A stretch of DNA of 38,846 nucleotides. Origin: Phycisphaeraceae bacterium. GTDB lineage: Bacteria > Planctomycetota > Phycisphaerae > Phycisphaerales > Phycisphaeraceae. The notes below the pieces were generated by a model. That model searched no databases, was not told where the DNA came from, and saw nothing but the letters and a program-made list of their open reading frames with translations. Both the position numbers and the translations under genes were made by a program. This document shows positions 27,422-35,133 of the stretch, in pieces. The stretch lies in the NCBI GenBank assembly GCA_029260715.1, contig JAJDCS010000030.1, forward strand, positions 1-38,846. Direction: 5' to 3'. Within the stretch, counting starts at the first letter, position 1; each line of letters opens with the position of its first letter.

Positions 27422-28891
27422 TTACCCGACGCTGCCTTCCAGGCTGATGCTTAGCAGCTTGTTGGCTTCCACGGCGAACTCCATGGGTAGCTCCTTGAGC
27501 ACCTGCTTGCAGAAGCCGTTGACGATGAGCGACACGGCGTCTTCCATCGGAATCCCGCGTTGCTGGCAGTAGAACAGTTGGTCTTCGCCGATTTTGGACG
27601 TTGACGCTTCGTGTTCCACGTTTGCGGTGGGGTTCTTCACGTCGATGTAGGGGAACGTGTGTGCTCCGCACTTGTCGCCGAGGAGCATCGAATCGCACTG
27701 CGTGTAGTTGCGCGCGTTGTCTGCGTTTTTGAGCACTTTCACCTGCCCGCGGTAGACGTTCTGCCCGCGCCCGGCGCTGATCCCCTTGGAAATGATTGTG
27801 CTCTTGGTGTCTTTGCCGATGTGGATCATCTTCGTGCCGGTGTCGGCTTGCTGCATCTGGTTGGTCAGTGCCACGGAGTAAAACTCGCCGACGCTGCGGT
27901 CGCCCTGGAGGATGACGGACGGGTACTTCCACGTGATGGCTGAGCCGGTCTCGACCTGCGTCCAGCTGATGTGGGCGTTGTCGCCGCGGCAGGCGCCGCG
28001 TTTGGTCACGAAGTTGTAGATCCCGCCTTTGCCGTTGGCGTCGCCGGGGTACCAGTTCTGGATGGTGGAGTATTTGATCTGCGCGTCTTTCAGAGCGACC
28101 AACTCGACGACAGCCGCGTGTAATTGATTTTCGTCGCGCATCGGCGCGGTGCAGCCTTCCAGGTAGCTGACATAAGCGCCCTCGTCGGCGATGATCAGCG
28201 TGCGCTCGAATTGGCCGGTGTTCATCGCGTTGATGCGGAAGTAGGTGCTCAGCTCCATGGGGCAGCGCACGCCCTTGGGCACATACACGAACGACCCGTC
28301 GCTGAAGACCGCCGAGTTGAGCGTGGCGAAGTAATTATCCGAGTAGGGCACGACCGAGCCGACGTATTTCTGGACCAGTTCGGGGTGCTCCCGCACCGCC
28401 TCGGAGAACGAGCAGAAGATGACGCCTTTCTCAGCGAGCTCTTTTTTAAAGGTGGTAGCGACTGATACGGAGTCGAACACCGCGTCGACCGCCACGCCGG
28501 CCACGCCCGCCAACAGTTTTTGTTCCTGAAGCGGGATGCCCAATCGCTCGTAGGTGCGTAGCAGTTCCGGGTCCACCTCGTCGAGGCTTTGGGGGCGGTC
28601 CTTGTCCTGCTTGGGGGCCGAGTAGTAGCTGATGGCCTGGTAGTCGATCGGGCCATACCCGTACGGCAGGAACGGCCAGGTCGGCGTCTTCATGCCCAGC
28701 CAGTGGCGGTAGGCTTTAAGGCGCCAGTCTGTCATCCACTGCGGCTCGTTCTTCTTGGCGGAGATCGCGCGGACGGTGTCTTCATTAAGGCCGGGCGGGA
28801 GCGACTCGGACTCGATGTCCGTGGCCCAGCCCTCTTTGTAGGTGCGTTTGGCTAATTCTTCGATGGCTTGTTGGGATTCGGTAGCGCTCAT
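27422..28891 (-). CDS. sufB: Fe-S cluster assembly scaffold SufB
   Basis: SufB is the main scaffold subunit. From ATG 28891 the protein has 489 residues. It begins [22 protein letters not shown] and shows [40 protein letters not shown] and [13 protein letters not shown], all typical of SufB. The ATG overlaps the TGA of the preceding Rrf2 gene by four bases (ATGA), so translation is probably coupled; longer upstream in-frame starts would lie inside the Rrf2 gene and are unlikely. It is the first structural gene of the SUF operon. Confidence 0.97.
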   Translation of the reverse strand: MSATESQQAIEELAKRTYKEGWATDIESESLPPGLNEDTVRAISAKKNEPQWMTDWRLKAYRHWLGMKTPTWPFLPYGYGPIDYQAISYYSAPKQDKDRPQSLDEVDPELLRTYERLGIPLQEQKLLAGVAGVAVDAVFDSVSVATTFKKELAEKGVIFCSFSEAVREHPELVQKYVGSVVPYSDNYFATLNSAVFSDGSFVYVPKGVRCPMELSTYFRINAMNTGQFERTLIIADEGAYVSYLEGCTAPMRDENQLHAAVVELVALKDAQIKYSTIQNWYPGDANGKGGIYNFVTKRGACRGDNAHISWTQVETGSAITWKYPSVILQGDRSVGEFYSVALTNQMQQADTGTKMIHIGKDTKSTIISKGISAGRGQNVYRGQVKVLKNADNARNYTQCDSMLLGDKCGAHTFPYIDVKNPTANVEHEASTSKIGEDQLFYCQQRGIPMEDAVSLIVNGFCKQVLKELPMEFAVEANKLLSISLEGSVG

Positions 28892-29406
28892 TTTTCGCTC
28901 ATTTCTGTTTTGGTGGCGATCGAGAGGGCCTCCGCGTCGCGGTTTTTGCCGATGAAAGGCACACTCAATGTGGTGGGCGAAGGCTCTAGAAGGTCGCTGA
29001 GGCGGATCGTGTGTAAAAAACCGGCGATCATTTCGTTGACCCGCTGCATGTTGTCGCTGATTGGGCAGGTGTCTATCAGTTGGCATTCAACGCACGGCTC
29101 GGCGCTGGCTTCGTCGTCGCAGCAGGGCAGCACCACAAGCGGGCCCTCAATCGCTTCGAGCACCGTGGATAGGGTGATTTTATTGGGCGTCACCGCGAGG
29201 TAATAGCCGCCGTTAGCGCCGCGGGTTGAATTCACCAGGCCGGCCCGGTGTAGCGTTTTAAGTAGCTGCATTAGCGTTGCTTGGGGCAGGTGATACTGTT
29301 TGGCGATCTGCCGGGCACTCATCGGAGAGTGGCTACAAGCGTTGCTTTTTGCCATTGCCCCCAGGGCCACCAACGCGTAGTCGGTTTTTCTTGTAAAGCC
29401 AAACAT
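28888..29406 (-). CDS. Rrf2-family regulator (IscR/SufR-like)
   Basis: The 172-residue protein has the Rrf2 winged helix ([19 protein letters not shown], then [41 protein letters not shown] in two pieces) and a cysteine group C95, C96, C105, C108 and C114, suited to holding an Fe-S cluster. IscR and SufR use such clusters to sense Fe-S status and repress suf genes. The gene opens the SUF operon and its stop overlaps sufB, so autoregulation is likely. The extra cysteines beyond the usual three mean the ligand set cannot be assigned. Confidence 0.93.
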   Translation of the reverse strand: MFGFTRKTDYALVALGAMAKSNACSHSPMSARQIAKQYHLPQATLMQLLKTLHRAGLVNSTRGANGGYYLAVTPNKITLSTVLEAIEGPLVVLPCCDDEASAEPCVECQLIDTCPISDNMQRVNEMIAGFLHTIRLSDLLEPSPTTLSVPFIGKNRDAEALSIATKTEMSEK

Positions 29407-29526
29407 GGCAACGTCCTATGGATATTATCGTGTATTTTCTTGAACTGTTCTAACATAGTTTTAGGGTAAAATGGGTACGATTTCAAGCAGAGCGCGGATT
29501 GTGCGGAAAGATACTGATGATAAGTG

Positions 29527-29597
29527 GTGATAACATCACAACATAAAAGCATGTAAGTTGTTTATATAAGTACATTAAATAACGACGCGTCGTTATT
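29527..29597. promoter_or_regulatory. Palindromic operator candidates between the Rrf2 and IscA-type genes
   Basis: In the 436-bp AT-rich divergent gap, 29578-29597 is a perfect 20-bp palindrome with half-site AATAACGACG. It is bracketed by AGTAC (29569-29573) and GTACT (29600-29604), a second inverted pair. A further palindrome, GTGAT-AAC-ATCAC, lies at 29527-29539. The position 120-170 bases from the Rrf2 start and about 245 bases from the carrier gene fits a shared operator. The binding protein is unknown; the Rrf2 product is the obvious candidate, but the sequence does not match an IscR site that I recognise. Confidence 0.6.
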
Positions 29598-29729
29598 ACG
29601 TACTCGTTTTTATCGGGCGATCTCAACCAAGCCGTTTGTTTTGACGATCTGACGATAGTTCTTAAATGCAGCCGTGTGGCGGCGTATGGGTTGCGTATCC
29701 ACAGTGGATCGTGGTATGTATCTGGTTAA

Positions 29730-29758
29730 GTGGCAATCATATTTACAGGCACTATAAT
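29730..29758 (+). promoter_or_regulatory. Promoter of the IscA/SufA-type gene
   Basis: A perfect TATAAT (29753-29758) is preceded after 17 bases by GTGGCA (29730-29735), four of six matches to the -35 consensus. The predicted leader is about 78 bases and ends with AGGAG upstream of the ATG at 29843. Confidence 0.65.
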
Positions 29759-29842
29759 GGTACGCATTGTGCTGTTTTGTTAACTATTGCTGGTTCGCAC
29801 GGCCGGCTGATTTATGGCGCCAAGCCATTAGGAGACTTGTAG

Positions 29843-30178
29843 ATGGGTATTCAGCTCACGGACACAGCCGCAGGCGAGATTCGGCGGATCATCGAGCACG
29901 AGGAGCTGGACACTGAAAAAGCCCGGTTGCGCGTGGGCGTGAAGGGTGGGGGCTGCTCGGGGTTTAGCTATTCGCTGAACCTGACCGAGGATCACAGCGA
30001 GGAAGACGAGCAAACCGACCAGCACGGTATTAAGGTCGTCTGCGACCCGAAGAGCTACCTATACCTCAACGGCACGGTCATCGACTATAAAGACGAAGGC
30101 CCGCTGCACCGGGGGTTCGTGTTCAGCAATCCTAACGCCACGAGCAGCTGCGGCTGCGGCAGCTCGTTCAGCGCGTAG
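29843..30178 (+). CDS. IscA/SufA/ErpA-type Fe-S carrier
   Basis: The 111-residue HesB-family protein carries the three conserved cysteines: Cys38 in GGGCSGFSY, and Cys103 and Cys105 in SCGCGSSFS near the C-terminus. Such A-type carriers receive clusters from SufBCD and deliver them to target enzymes. The start ATG has AGGAG at a good distance. It is transcribed away from the SUF operon from the shared control region, so it is functionally part of the same set. Sequence alone cannot distinguish SufA from ErpA. Confidence 0.95.
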   Translation: MGIQLTDTAAGEIRRIIEHEELDTEKARLRVGVKGGGCSGFSYSLNLTEDHSEEDEQTDQHGIKVVCDPKSYLYLNGTVIDYKDEGPLHRGFVFSNPNATSSCGCGSSFSA

Positions 30179-30302
30179 CGGTCACACCGCGGCGACACAA
30201 TCAGTTTTTCATCTGAGTTTGTAGGTTTCGACCGGGCGCGTGGTCGTGTATGGCTTTGGCTGTATTGGCCATGGGCGCCTCACATTTCTTGTTTCATAAA
30301 AT

Positions 30303-30317
30303 GCGCCGCTTCGGCGC
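30303..30317. terminator. Weak hairpin after the IscA-type gene
   Basis: GCGCCG and CGGCGC enclose a three-base CTT loop. The following plus-strand bases (TTGCTTGTATTCC) are only moderately T-rich. It could end the carrier gene's transcript. The rest of the 233-bp gap up to mreC shows nothing definite. Confidence 0.35.
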
Positions 30318-30411
30318 TTGCTTGTATTCCTTTGTGCTCTCACTCCATTCATGGTTGTCTGCGGTTCGCTGGATAGGACGCCACCCACCGCGGGGTTAAA
30401 CTAGCGGATCG

Positions 30412-31281
30412 ATGAAGAGGCCTGCTGTTAATCCGCGGGGGGTGATGCCAGTGCTTGTGGTGGTGCTGCTGGTGTGCAGCATGCTTCCCGCGCGTTGGGC
30501 GAGGGTGGTATCGAGTCAGCCTCGGCACTTGTTGGCCGCCGCGATGGCGCCGATGGACCATGTGCTCAAGCCGCTGGCGGACAAGCTGCGCCGGCCGCCG
30601 GAGCTGGCGGTGGAGTTGGGCAATCGTGAGGAGTACGAGCGTGCCCAGCAGCAGATCGTGGAGTTGCAATTCAAGCTGCGCCAAGCGACACAACTGATCG
30701 CGGAGTTGAGCCAGGTTAAGGAGCAGCTTCGTCTGACGGGCGTTCAGTTGCGCACGGCGACGGTGACGTCTTGGTCGGGCGACCGTCTGCACCCGACGCT
30801 ATTGATTAATCGAGGGACGCGGCACGGGGTGGCGGTGGGGATGGTGGTGGTGCGTGGTTATCAGTTGGTGGGTCGGGTGGTGGATGTTGGGCCTGTGACG
30901 GCGACGGTGCGGCTGATCACGGCGCCGCAGACGCACCTGATCGCGTCGATGATCCCGCCTGTGGTGGGCTCGGCGCCGCGCGAGGTGATGGCCCAGTTGC
31001 GCGTGGGCAAAGACGGGCTGACGCTGGAGGCGGACACAAACGCGGAAGACCCGGTGCTGGTAGGCGATTTGGCGCACCTGAGCGACGAGTCTTGGCCTGT
31101 TGAGGCGGTGGGCTTTGTGGTGGGGAAGGTGACGCGGATCGACAACCACCCGGATGACCCGCTGCTGCGGCGGAAGGTGGTCGTCGAGCCGGTGCGGTCG
31201 TTAGCGCACCTGGGGCAGGTGACGCTGATCGTGCCGGCGACGGCGGGGGGGGGCGGTGCTGGGGGGCGCGTCGTCGATTGA
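30412..31281 (+). CDS. mreC: Rod-shape protein MreC
   Basis: MreC is an inner-membrane protein that links the cytoskeleton to the periplasmic peptidoglycan machinery. The 289-residue protein has an N-terminal membrane helix (about 10-27), a coiled coil (EEYERAQQQIVELQFKLRQA) and then the beta domains with LINRGTRHGVAVGMVVV, GYQLVGRVVDVGPVTATVRLIT and AQLRVGKDGLTLEA. The Gly-rich C-terminus ends just before mreD. mreB, the usual first gene of the cluster, is absent here; the preceding gene is the Fe-S carrier. Confidence 0.93.
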   Translation: MKRPAVNPRGVMPVLVVVLLVCSMLPARWARVVSSQPRHLLAAAMAPMDHVLKPLADKLRRPPELAVELGNREEYERAQQQIVELQFKLRQATQLIAELSQVKEQLRLTGVQLRTATVTSWSGDRLHPTLLINRGTRHGVAVGMVVVRGYQLVGRVVDVGPVTATVRLITAPQTHLIASMIPPVVGSAPREVMAQLRVGKDGLTLEADTNAEDPVLVGDLAHLSDESWPVEAVGFVVGKVTRIDNHPDDPLLRRKVVVEPVRSLAHLGQVTLIVPATAGGGGAGGRVVD

Positions 31282-31312
31282 CGTGCGGCGGTGGGTGGGC
31301 GACGATGGCGTG

Positions 31313-31888
31313 ATGCGTTGGCCGGTGTTTGCTTTTCTGGCTTTTCTACTGCTGGTCTTGCAGGAGGGACTGGGGACACTCTGGTCGGTCGGCGGCCACA
31401 GCCCAAGCTTGTTGATGGTGTTGATGGTGTTCGTGAGCCTGTGGGCGCCGTCGTTGACGGGTGCGTACGCGGCGTTGGCGTTGGGGCTGCTGACGGACTT
31501 GAGCCAGCCGGTGTACCCGGCGGGCCAGGCGACGGACGTGGCGTTGATCGGGCCGGCGTGTTTGGGGTATCTGACGGGTGCGTACGTGACGCAGCAACTT
31601 CGGGGGATGGTGTTCCGTCATTCGCCGTTGGTGATCGGTGTGATGGTGCTGATCGCCGGCGCTTTTGTGCATTTGGTGGTGCTGGCGATCCTGACGGCTC
31701 GGGGCTTGCCGTGGCTGGCGGCGCAGCCGGTGGCGGGGTGGCACGCGGCGGACCAGTTGGTGGCCCGCTTTTTTGACTTGCTCTATACGGCTGGGGTGGG
31801 GGTGGTGCTGGGGGCGGTGTTGGTGCGGTTCCATTGGGCGCTGGGCTTCGGGCAGCAGCAGGGCAAAGCGGCGTATTCGTGGAAGTAG
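31313..31888 (+). CDS. mreD: Rod-shape protein MreD
   Basis: The protein of about 191 residues is very hydrophobic with about five membrane helices and the MreD pattern: WPVFAFLAFLLLVLQEGL, SPSLLMVLMVFVSLW and GAYAALALGLLTDLSQPVYP. It works with MreC in lateral wall growth. ATG 31313 was chosen since it begins directly before the first helix; GTG codons at 31283 and 31256 are in frame and would add 10-19 residues, the latter overlapping the mreC end. Its position directly after mreC supports the call. Confidence 0.9.
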   Translation: MRWPVFAFLAFLLLVLQEGLGTLWSVGGHSPSLLMVLMVFVSLWAPSLTGAYAALALGLLTDLSQPVYPAGQATDVALIGPACLGYLTGAYVTQQLRGMVFRHSPLVIGVMVLIAGAFVHLVVLAILTARGLPWLAAQPVAGWHAADQLVARFFDLLYTAGVGVVLGAVLVRFHWALGFGQQQGKAAYSWK

Positions 31889-32009
31889 CCAACGCTGTCG
31901 GGGCGTGAGTGGGTGGGTTAGTGTTGACGATCGGTCGGCGTAACTCGTAGGTTTGTTTGAGTTTTTTTCGAGCGTCTTTATTCAGACCGGGCGGGGCCAT
32001 ATCATATGA

Positions 32010-32031
32010 AGAGTATTTACGCGTATACTCT
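32010..32031. promoter_or_regulatory. Inverted repeat upstream of the Minf_1886 gene
   Basis: AGAGTAT (32010-32016) and ATACTCT (32025-32031) are perfect seven-base inverted arms separated by eight bases. The element lies 34 bases before the ATG at 32065, so it may be an operator or a leader hairpin. Confidence 0.45.
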
Positions 32032-32064
32032 GTGTGTCAGTCGCCGCGGTGTGTTGGAGTCACG

Positions 32065-32457
32065 ATGAAAGAGTTTCTCAAGGTAGTGCGTTCAACCCGG
32101 TACCCTTTGGACGCTTTTCTGTTTATTCAGCGGGGTTTGGATTTTACGGTGCGTCGCATCCACGGCGAGCAAGCCGAATCGGGCGACGAGCAGGGCGCGC
32201 CCAGCCGCCACGTGACCGGGCATCAGTTGTGCATGGGGCTGCGGGATTATGCGATCAAGCAGTACGGCCTGATGGCCAAGCCGGTCTTGAACCGGTGGAA
32301 TATCCATTGCTGCGAGGATTTCGGGCAGATGGTGTTCGCGCTGGTCAACGCGGGCTTGATGCACAAGACCGAGGACGATTCGGTTGAGGATTTCGTGGGC
32401 GTGTTCGATTTCGACGAGGCGTTCTTGCCGGCGCTTCAGCTAAGTGAAAACATCTAG
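32065..32457 (+). CDS. Minf_1886-family conserved protein
   Basis: The 130-residue protein resembles the uncharacterised Minf_1886 family of Planctomycetes and Verrucomicrobia: YPLDAFLFIQRGLDFTVRRI, then RHVTGHQLCMGLRDYAIKQY, GLMAKPVLNRWNI, DFGQMVFALVNAGLM and DSVEDFVGVFDFDEAF. Function is unknown. ATG 32065 is chosen because GGAG lies nine bases before it and homologues begin at about this point; an in-frame upstream codon at 31957 would extend through the inverted repeat. The fold is probably alpha-helical and cytoplasmic. Confidence 0.88.
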   Translation: MKEFLKVVRSTRYPLDAFLFIQRGLDFTVRRIHGEQAESGDEQGAPSRHVTGHQLCMGLRDYAIKQYGLMAKPVLNRWNIHCCEDFGQMVFALVNAGLMHKTEDDSVEDFVGVFDFDEAFLPALQLSENI

Positions 32458-32505
32458 CGGGTGTAGCTTTGTGGCTTGTAGCCGGTTGGCTCACGGGCGC
32501 TGGCG

Positions 32506-33711
32506 GTGTTATCCTGCGCCGGTGGGAGGGTGACGAGTCACAAGGCGGTGAGCGTGAGCACGGACCGACACTTATGGGAGTACCGCTGGGCGCGTGATCT
32601 GGTTTTGATCGCGGTGGTGGCGCTGTTGCTTTACGCCTTGCACCTGGCGCGCGCGGTGACGGTGCCGATCTTGATTGCCCTGGTGGGTGCGTATGTGGTT
32701 AACCCGCTGGTGACGGCGGCGAACGGGAAGTGGCGCGTGCCTCGGTGGGCGGCTGCCATGGCGCTGTTGGGGGTGGGTTTGTTGTCGTTGGCGGCGGTAG
32801 CGCTGTACGTGGTGCCAGGTTTTATAGAGCAGTTGGGCGCGTTGGCGGAAAACCTGCCTCGCTACGCGACGCGAGCCGCCGAGAAGCTAGGCATCGACTG
32901 GGGCAGCCTGACGCAGCGGGCCAGGGACGCGTTGGACCCGGCCACGCAGCCCGGGCAGCGCGGGGTGACGCGTGAGACGGTCAGTGAAGTCGCGGCTAAT
33001 GTGGATATCAAAACCGTCGTGCAAGCGGTCAGCCAGGTGTTGGGCGCGGGGCTTGGGTATGTCGGCACCGTGGTGGGTGGGGCGGCTTACCTTGGCGTGG
33101 TTGCGGCGATTATCGCGTTTTGCTTTGTGTCGTTTAGCTCACACTTCAACCGCTTGGTTGCGTGGTGCCAGTCGCAGGTTCCGCGTGCGCACCGGGAGCG
33201 GACGGCTCATATTGTCTCGCGCATGGATAAGGCGATATCGGGTTTCGTGCGTGGGCGGGTGATCCAGGTGGTGGTGATGGCGGTGCTCCTGACGGCCGGG
33301 TGGGGCGTGGTGGGTGTGCCTTACTGGCTGCTGATCGGTGTGACGGCTGGGGTGTTGAACCTGGTGCCTTACGGGTCGAGCGTGGGCTTGCTGATGGCGG
33401 TGGGGCTGAGCGGGCTGGAGGTGATCGCCGGGCACGCGGGTTTTTCGGTGATGCACGTGATTATATGGCCAACCGTGGTGTACGGTGTGGCCCAGGTGGT
33501 CGACGGCTGGGTGGTCGAGCCGCTGGTTCAGGGCCAGGCCACGAACCTGAACCCGCTGACGGTCATGCTGGCTGTGTTGGTCGGGGGTGCCATGGCGGGG
33601 ATGCTGGGGCTGATCCTGGCGATACCGGTGATGGCTTGCGTGAATATCTTAGCCCAAGAGCTTATTTTGCCTGCTTGGCGGTCGTACGCGGACCGAATGC
33701 CAGCCTCTTGA
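32506..33711 (+). CDS. AI-2E/PerM-family membrane transporter
   Basis: The roughly 400-residue protein has the AI-2E exporter (TqsA/PerM) layout. Two or three N-terminal helices (DLVLIAVVALLLYALHLAR, VPILIALVGAYVVNPLV, then a third) precede a soluble segment, and a second membrane block contains SGFVRGRVIQVVVMAVLLTA, YWLLIGVTAGVLNLVPYGS and the family end pattern NPLTVMLAVLVGGAMAGMLG. The substrate in this organism is unknown; the family includes autoinducer-2 exporters and Na+/H+ antiporters. The start is uncertain: GTG codons at 32506, 32530, 32548 and 32554 are all in frame and none has a clear ribosome site. Confidence 0.9.
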   Translation: MLSCAGGRVTSHKAVSVSTDRHLWEYRWARDLVLIAVVALLLYALHLARAVTVPILIALVGAYVVNPLVTAANGKWRVPRWAAAMALLGVGLLSLAAVALYVVPGFIEQLGALAENLPRYATRAAEKLGIDWGSLTQRARDALDPATQPGQRGVTRETVSEVAANVDIKTVVQAVSQVLGAGLGYVGTVVGGAAYLGVVAAIIAFCFVSFSSHFNRLVAWCQSQVPRAHRERTAHIVSRMDKAISGFVRGRVIQVVVMAVLLTAGWGVVGVPYWLLIGVTAGVLNLVPYGSSVGLLMAVGLSGLEVIAGHAGFSVMHVIIWPTVVYGVAQVVDGWVVEPLVQGQATNLNPLTVMLAVLVGGAMAGMLGLILAIPVMACVNILAQELILPAWRSYADRMPAS

Positions 33712-33811
33712 TAGCGGACCAAAGCCCAGCTATAAAAAAATAGGTCAACAGCGCGTCGGGCAGCTGGGAACGTGGCTGCATGAAGTTTGGCTATCTGAAA
33801 GGGGCTTAGTT

Positions 33812-33997
33812 ATGAGCGAAGCGTATAACCCTGAAACCAAGATCTACGAAGAGCTCGAGGCTTTGGAGATCGAGGCCCGCCAGTTCGCTCAAAAGCGAGA
33901 CAATGTCAAGGACCCGCAAGACCGCAAGATGTATGAGCAGCAGCTAAGCGAGGTCGAGGGACGAATCGCGGTGCTCAAGAAGAAGCTCAAGCGGTGA
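33812..33997 (+). CDS. Small coiled-coil protein
   Basis: A 61-residue charged protein (MSEAYNPETKIYEELEALE...AVLKKKLKR) predicted to be almost all helix with heptad-like spacing. GAAAGGGG lies just upstream of the ATG as a ribosome site. No named family is recognised. It follows the AI-2E-type gene after about 100 bases. Confidence 0.7.
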   Translation: MSEAYNPETKIYEELEALEIEARQFAQKRDNVKDPQDRKMYEQQLSEVEGRIAVLKKKLKR

Positions 33998-34128
33998 CCG
34001 CGATCGCTGTTGACGCGTGAGGCGGTGTTTCGGTTCGGTGTGTTCATTTTCTCGCGGTTGAGGCTTTTTCTTGACGGTTGTATCGCCATCGAACTGAACC
34101 ACATCAATCATAGATACTGATTAGGCCC

Positions 34129-34162
34129 GCTCCCAGATCCGCCTGAGGCGGACGGCTCGTTA
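34129..34162. repeat. 34-bp palindromic repeat, copy C
   Basis: Core TCCGCCTGAGGCGGA (34138-34152) with flanks GCTCCCAGA and CGGCTCGTTA, matching copies A and B. It lies 13 bases beyond the stop codon of the minus-strand membrane-protein gene. Confidence 0.85.
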
Positions 34163-34174
34163 CGGTGTCGTGCT

Positions 34175-34810
34175 CTAGCTGTCAGTCGAAGGGGGCTGCG
34201 ATTCTTGGGTGGCGCTTTCTGTAGGTTCGGGTGGGCCGCCCACGATTTGCTCCGGGGCCAGGTGCGATTCAACCGCGAACAACATATCGCCGATCAGGTT
34301 GCGGGTGTACTTGAAGTCGTCGAGCACCAGCTTCTTGGTCTTCGAGCCGTCGTCGTAATGCGCCACGGCGATGCCCTTTGTTTTCCACCGGCTCTTGTTG
34401 AGTTGTTTGACCGAATCAAACGGCATGCGCTGGCCCCAGCTTGTGGCGATGCCGTCGTTTTCAAGTTTTATCCATTTGCGGAACGAGCTGGCTAACGAAT
34501 AGCAGAACAGCACGCCAAGCGGCAGCAGCCCGTACCCGATGAGCTTTTGTGTGAAGATGTCAGAGTCGCTGTGGTTGTAGCCCGGGTCGCCGTGTGTGCC
34601 GTCGGGCCAACCCTTGGCGCGGGCGTATTCGCCCCACTGTTCCACGCGGCTTTCTTCTTTGAAGCGGGCGTATTCCTGGGCGACCATCCGCTTGTAGGGG
34701 TATGTCACGTACCCGTCGTACAAGAACCACCCCGCCCCGCCAAGAAACATCAACGACCACAGCAGCAACTGCCGCCGGTATGACTTGGTGATAACCGCTC
34801 TTTCATCCAT
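34175..34810 (-). CDS. Membrane protein with two helices, unknown function
   Basis: The 211-residue protein has one helix near the N-terminus (LLLWSLMFLGGAGWFLYDGY) and a second near the middle (IGYGLLPLGVLFCYSLASSF), with about 70 polar residues between them. After the second helix a soluble domain contains WGQRMPFDSVKQLNKSRWKTKGIAVAHYDDGSKTKKLVLDD (in pieces), which resembles bacterial PH-like domains. The Pro/Glu/Ser-rich tail is likely disordered. No enzyme motif is visible. It is a single gene with recQ 323 bases upstream on the same strand. Confidence 0.82.
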   Translation of the reverse strand: MDERAVITKSYRRQLLLWSLMFLGGAGWFLYDGYVTYPYKRMVAQEYARFKEESRVEQWGEYARAKGWPDGTHGDPGYNHSDSDIFTQKLIGYGLLPLGVLFCYSLASSFRKWIKLENDGIATSWGQRMPFDSVKQLNKSRWKTKGIAVAHYDDGSKTKKLVLDDFKYTRNLIGDMLFAVESHLAPEQIVGGPPEPTESATQESQPPSTDS

Positions 34811-35133
34811 TGGATCAGTCCGTTTCTAAGTGCTGTCCGTGTTGCTGTAAGCCGAGGCCGAGTGACTGGAATTTCAGCGTGCGGTTTGTTTGATCGACGA
34901 TATCCATTTTGAGGGTGGCTTGCCGATCGGTCGAGCTGCTCGCGTGTCGGTGTTGTCGTGCTTCGGCCTTGTTACGCAACGGCTTACACAAATCCTGGTT
35001 CCGATTGCTTGATCGTACGAATCGATTTGCCTGTAGCTTACAAATATTGTCGGGCATCGGCTACTAAATGCAAACGTTGGCGGAAGGGGGCGTTGTGTGT
35101 GGGGCGGTTGCATCGTGGGTGTGGCGGCGTTGG
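34811..35133. other. Non-coding gap between recQ and the membrane protein gene
   Basis: I see no gene, convincing promoter or terminator here. It should hold the 3' end of recQ and the promoter of the membrane-protein gene, both on the minus strand. Confidence 0.4.

Noticed and set aside
30861-32000. 379-codon Pro/Thr/Ser-rich frame on the minus strand across mreC-mreD
   Set aside because: Antisense to two recognisable membrane-protein genes; the low-complexity composition comes from GC-rich codon bias.
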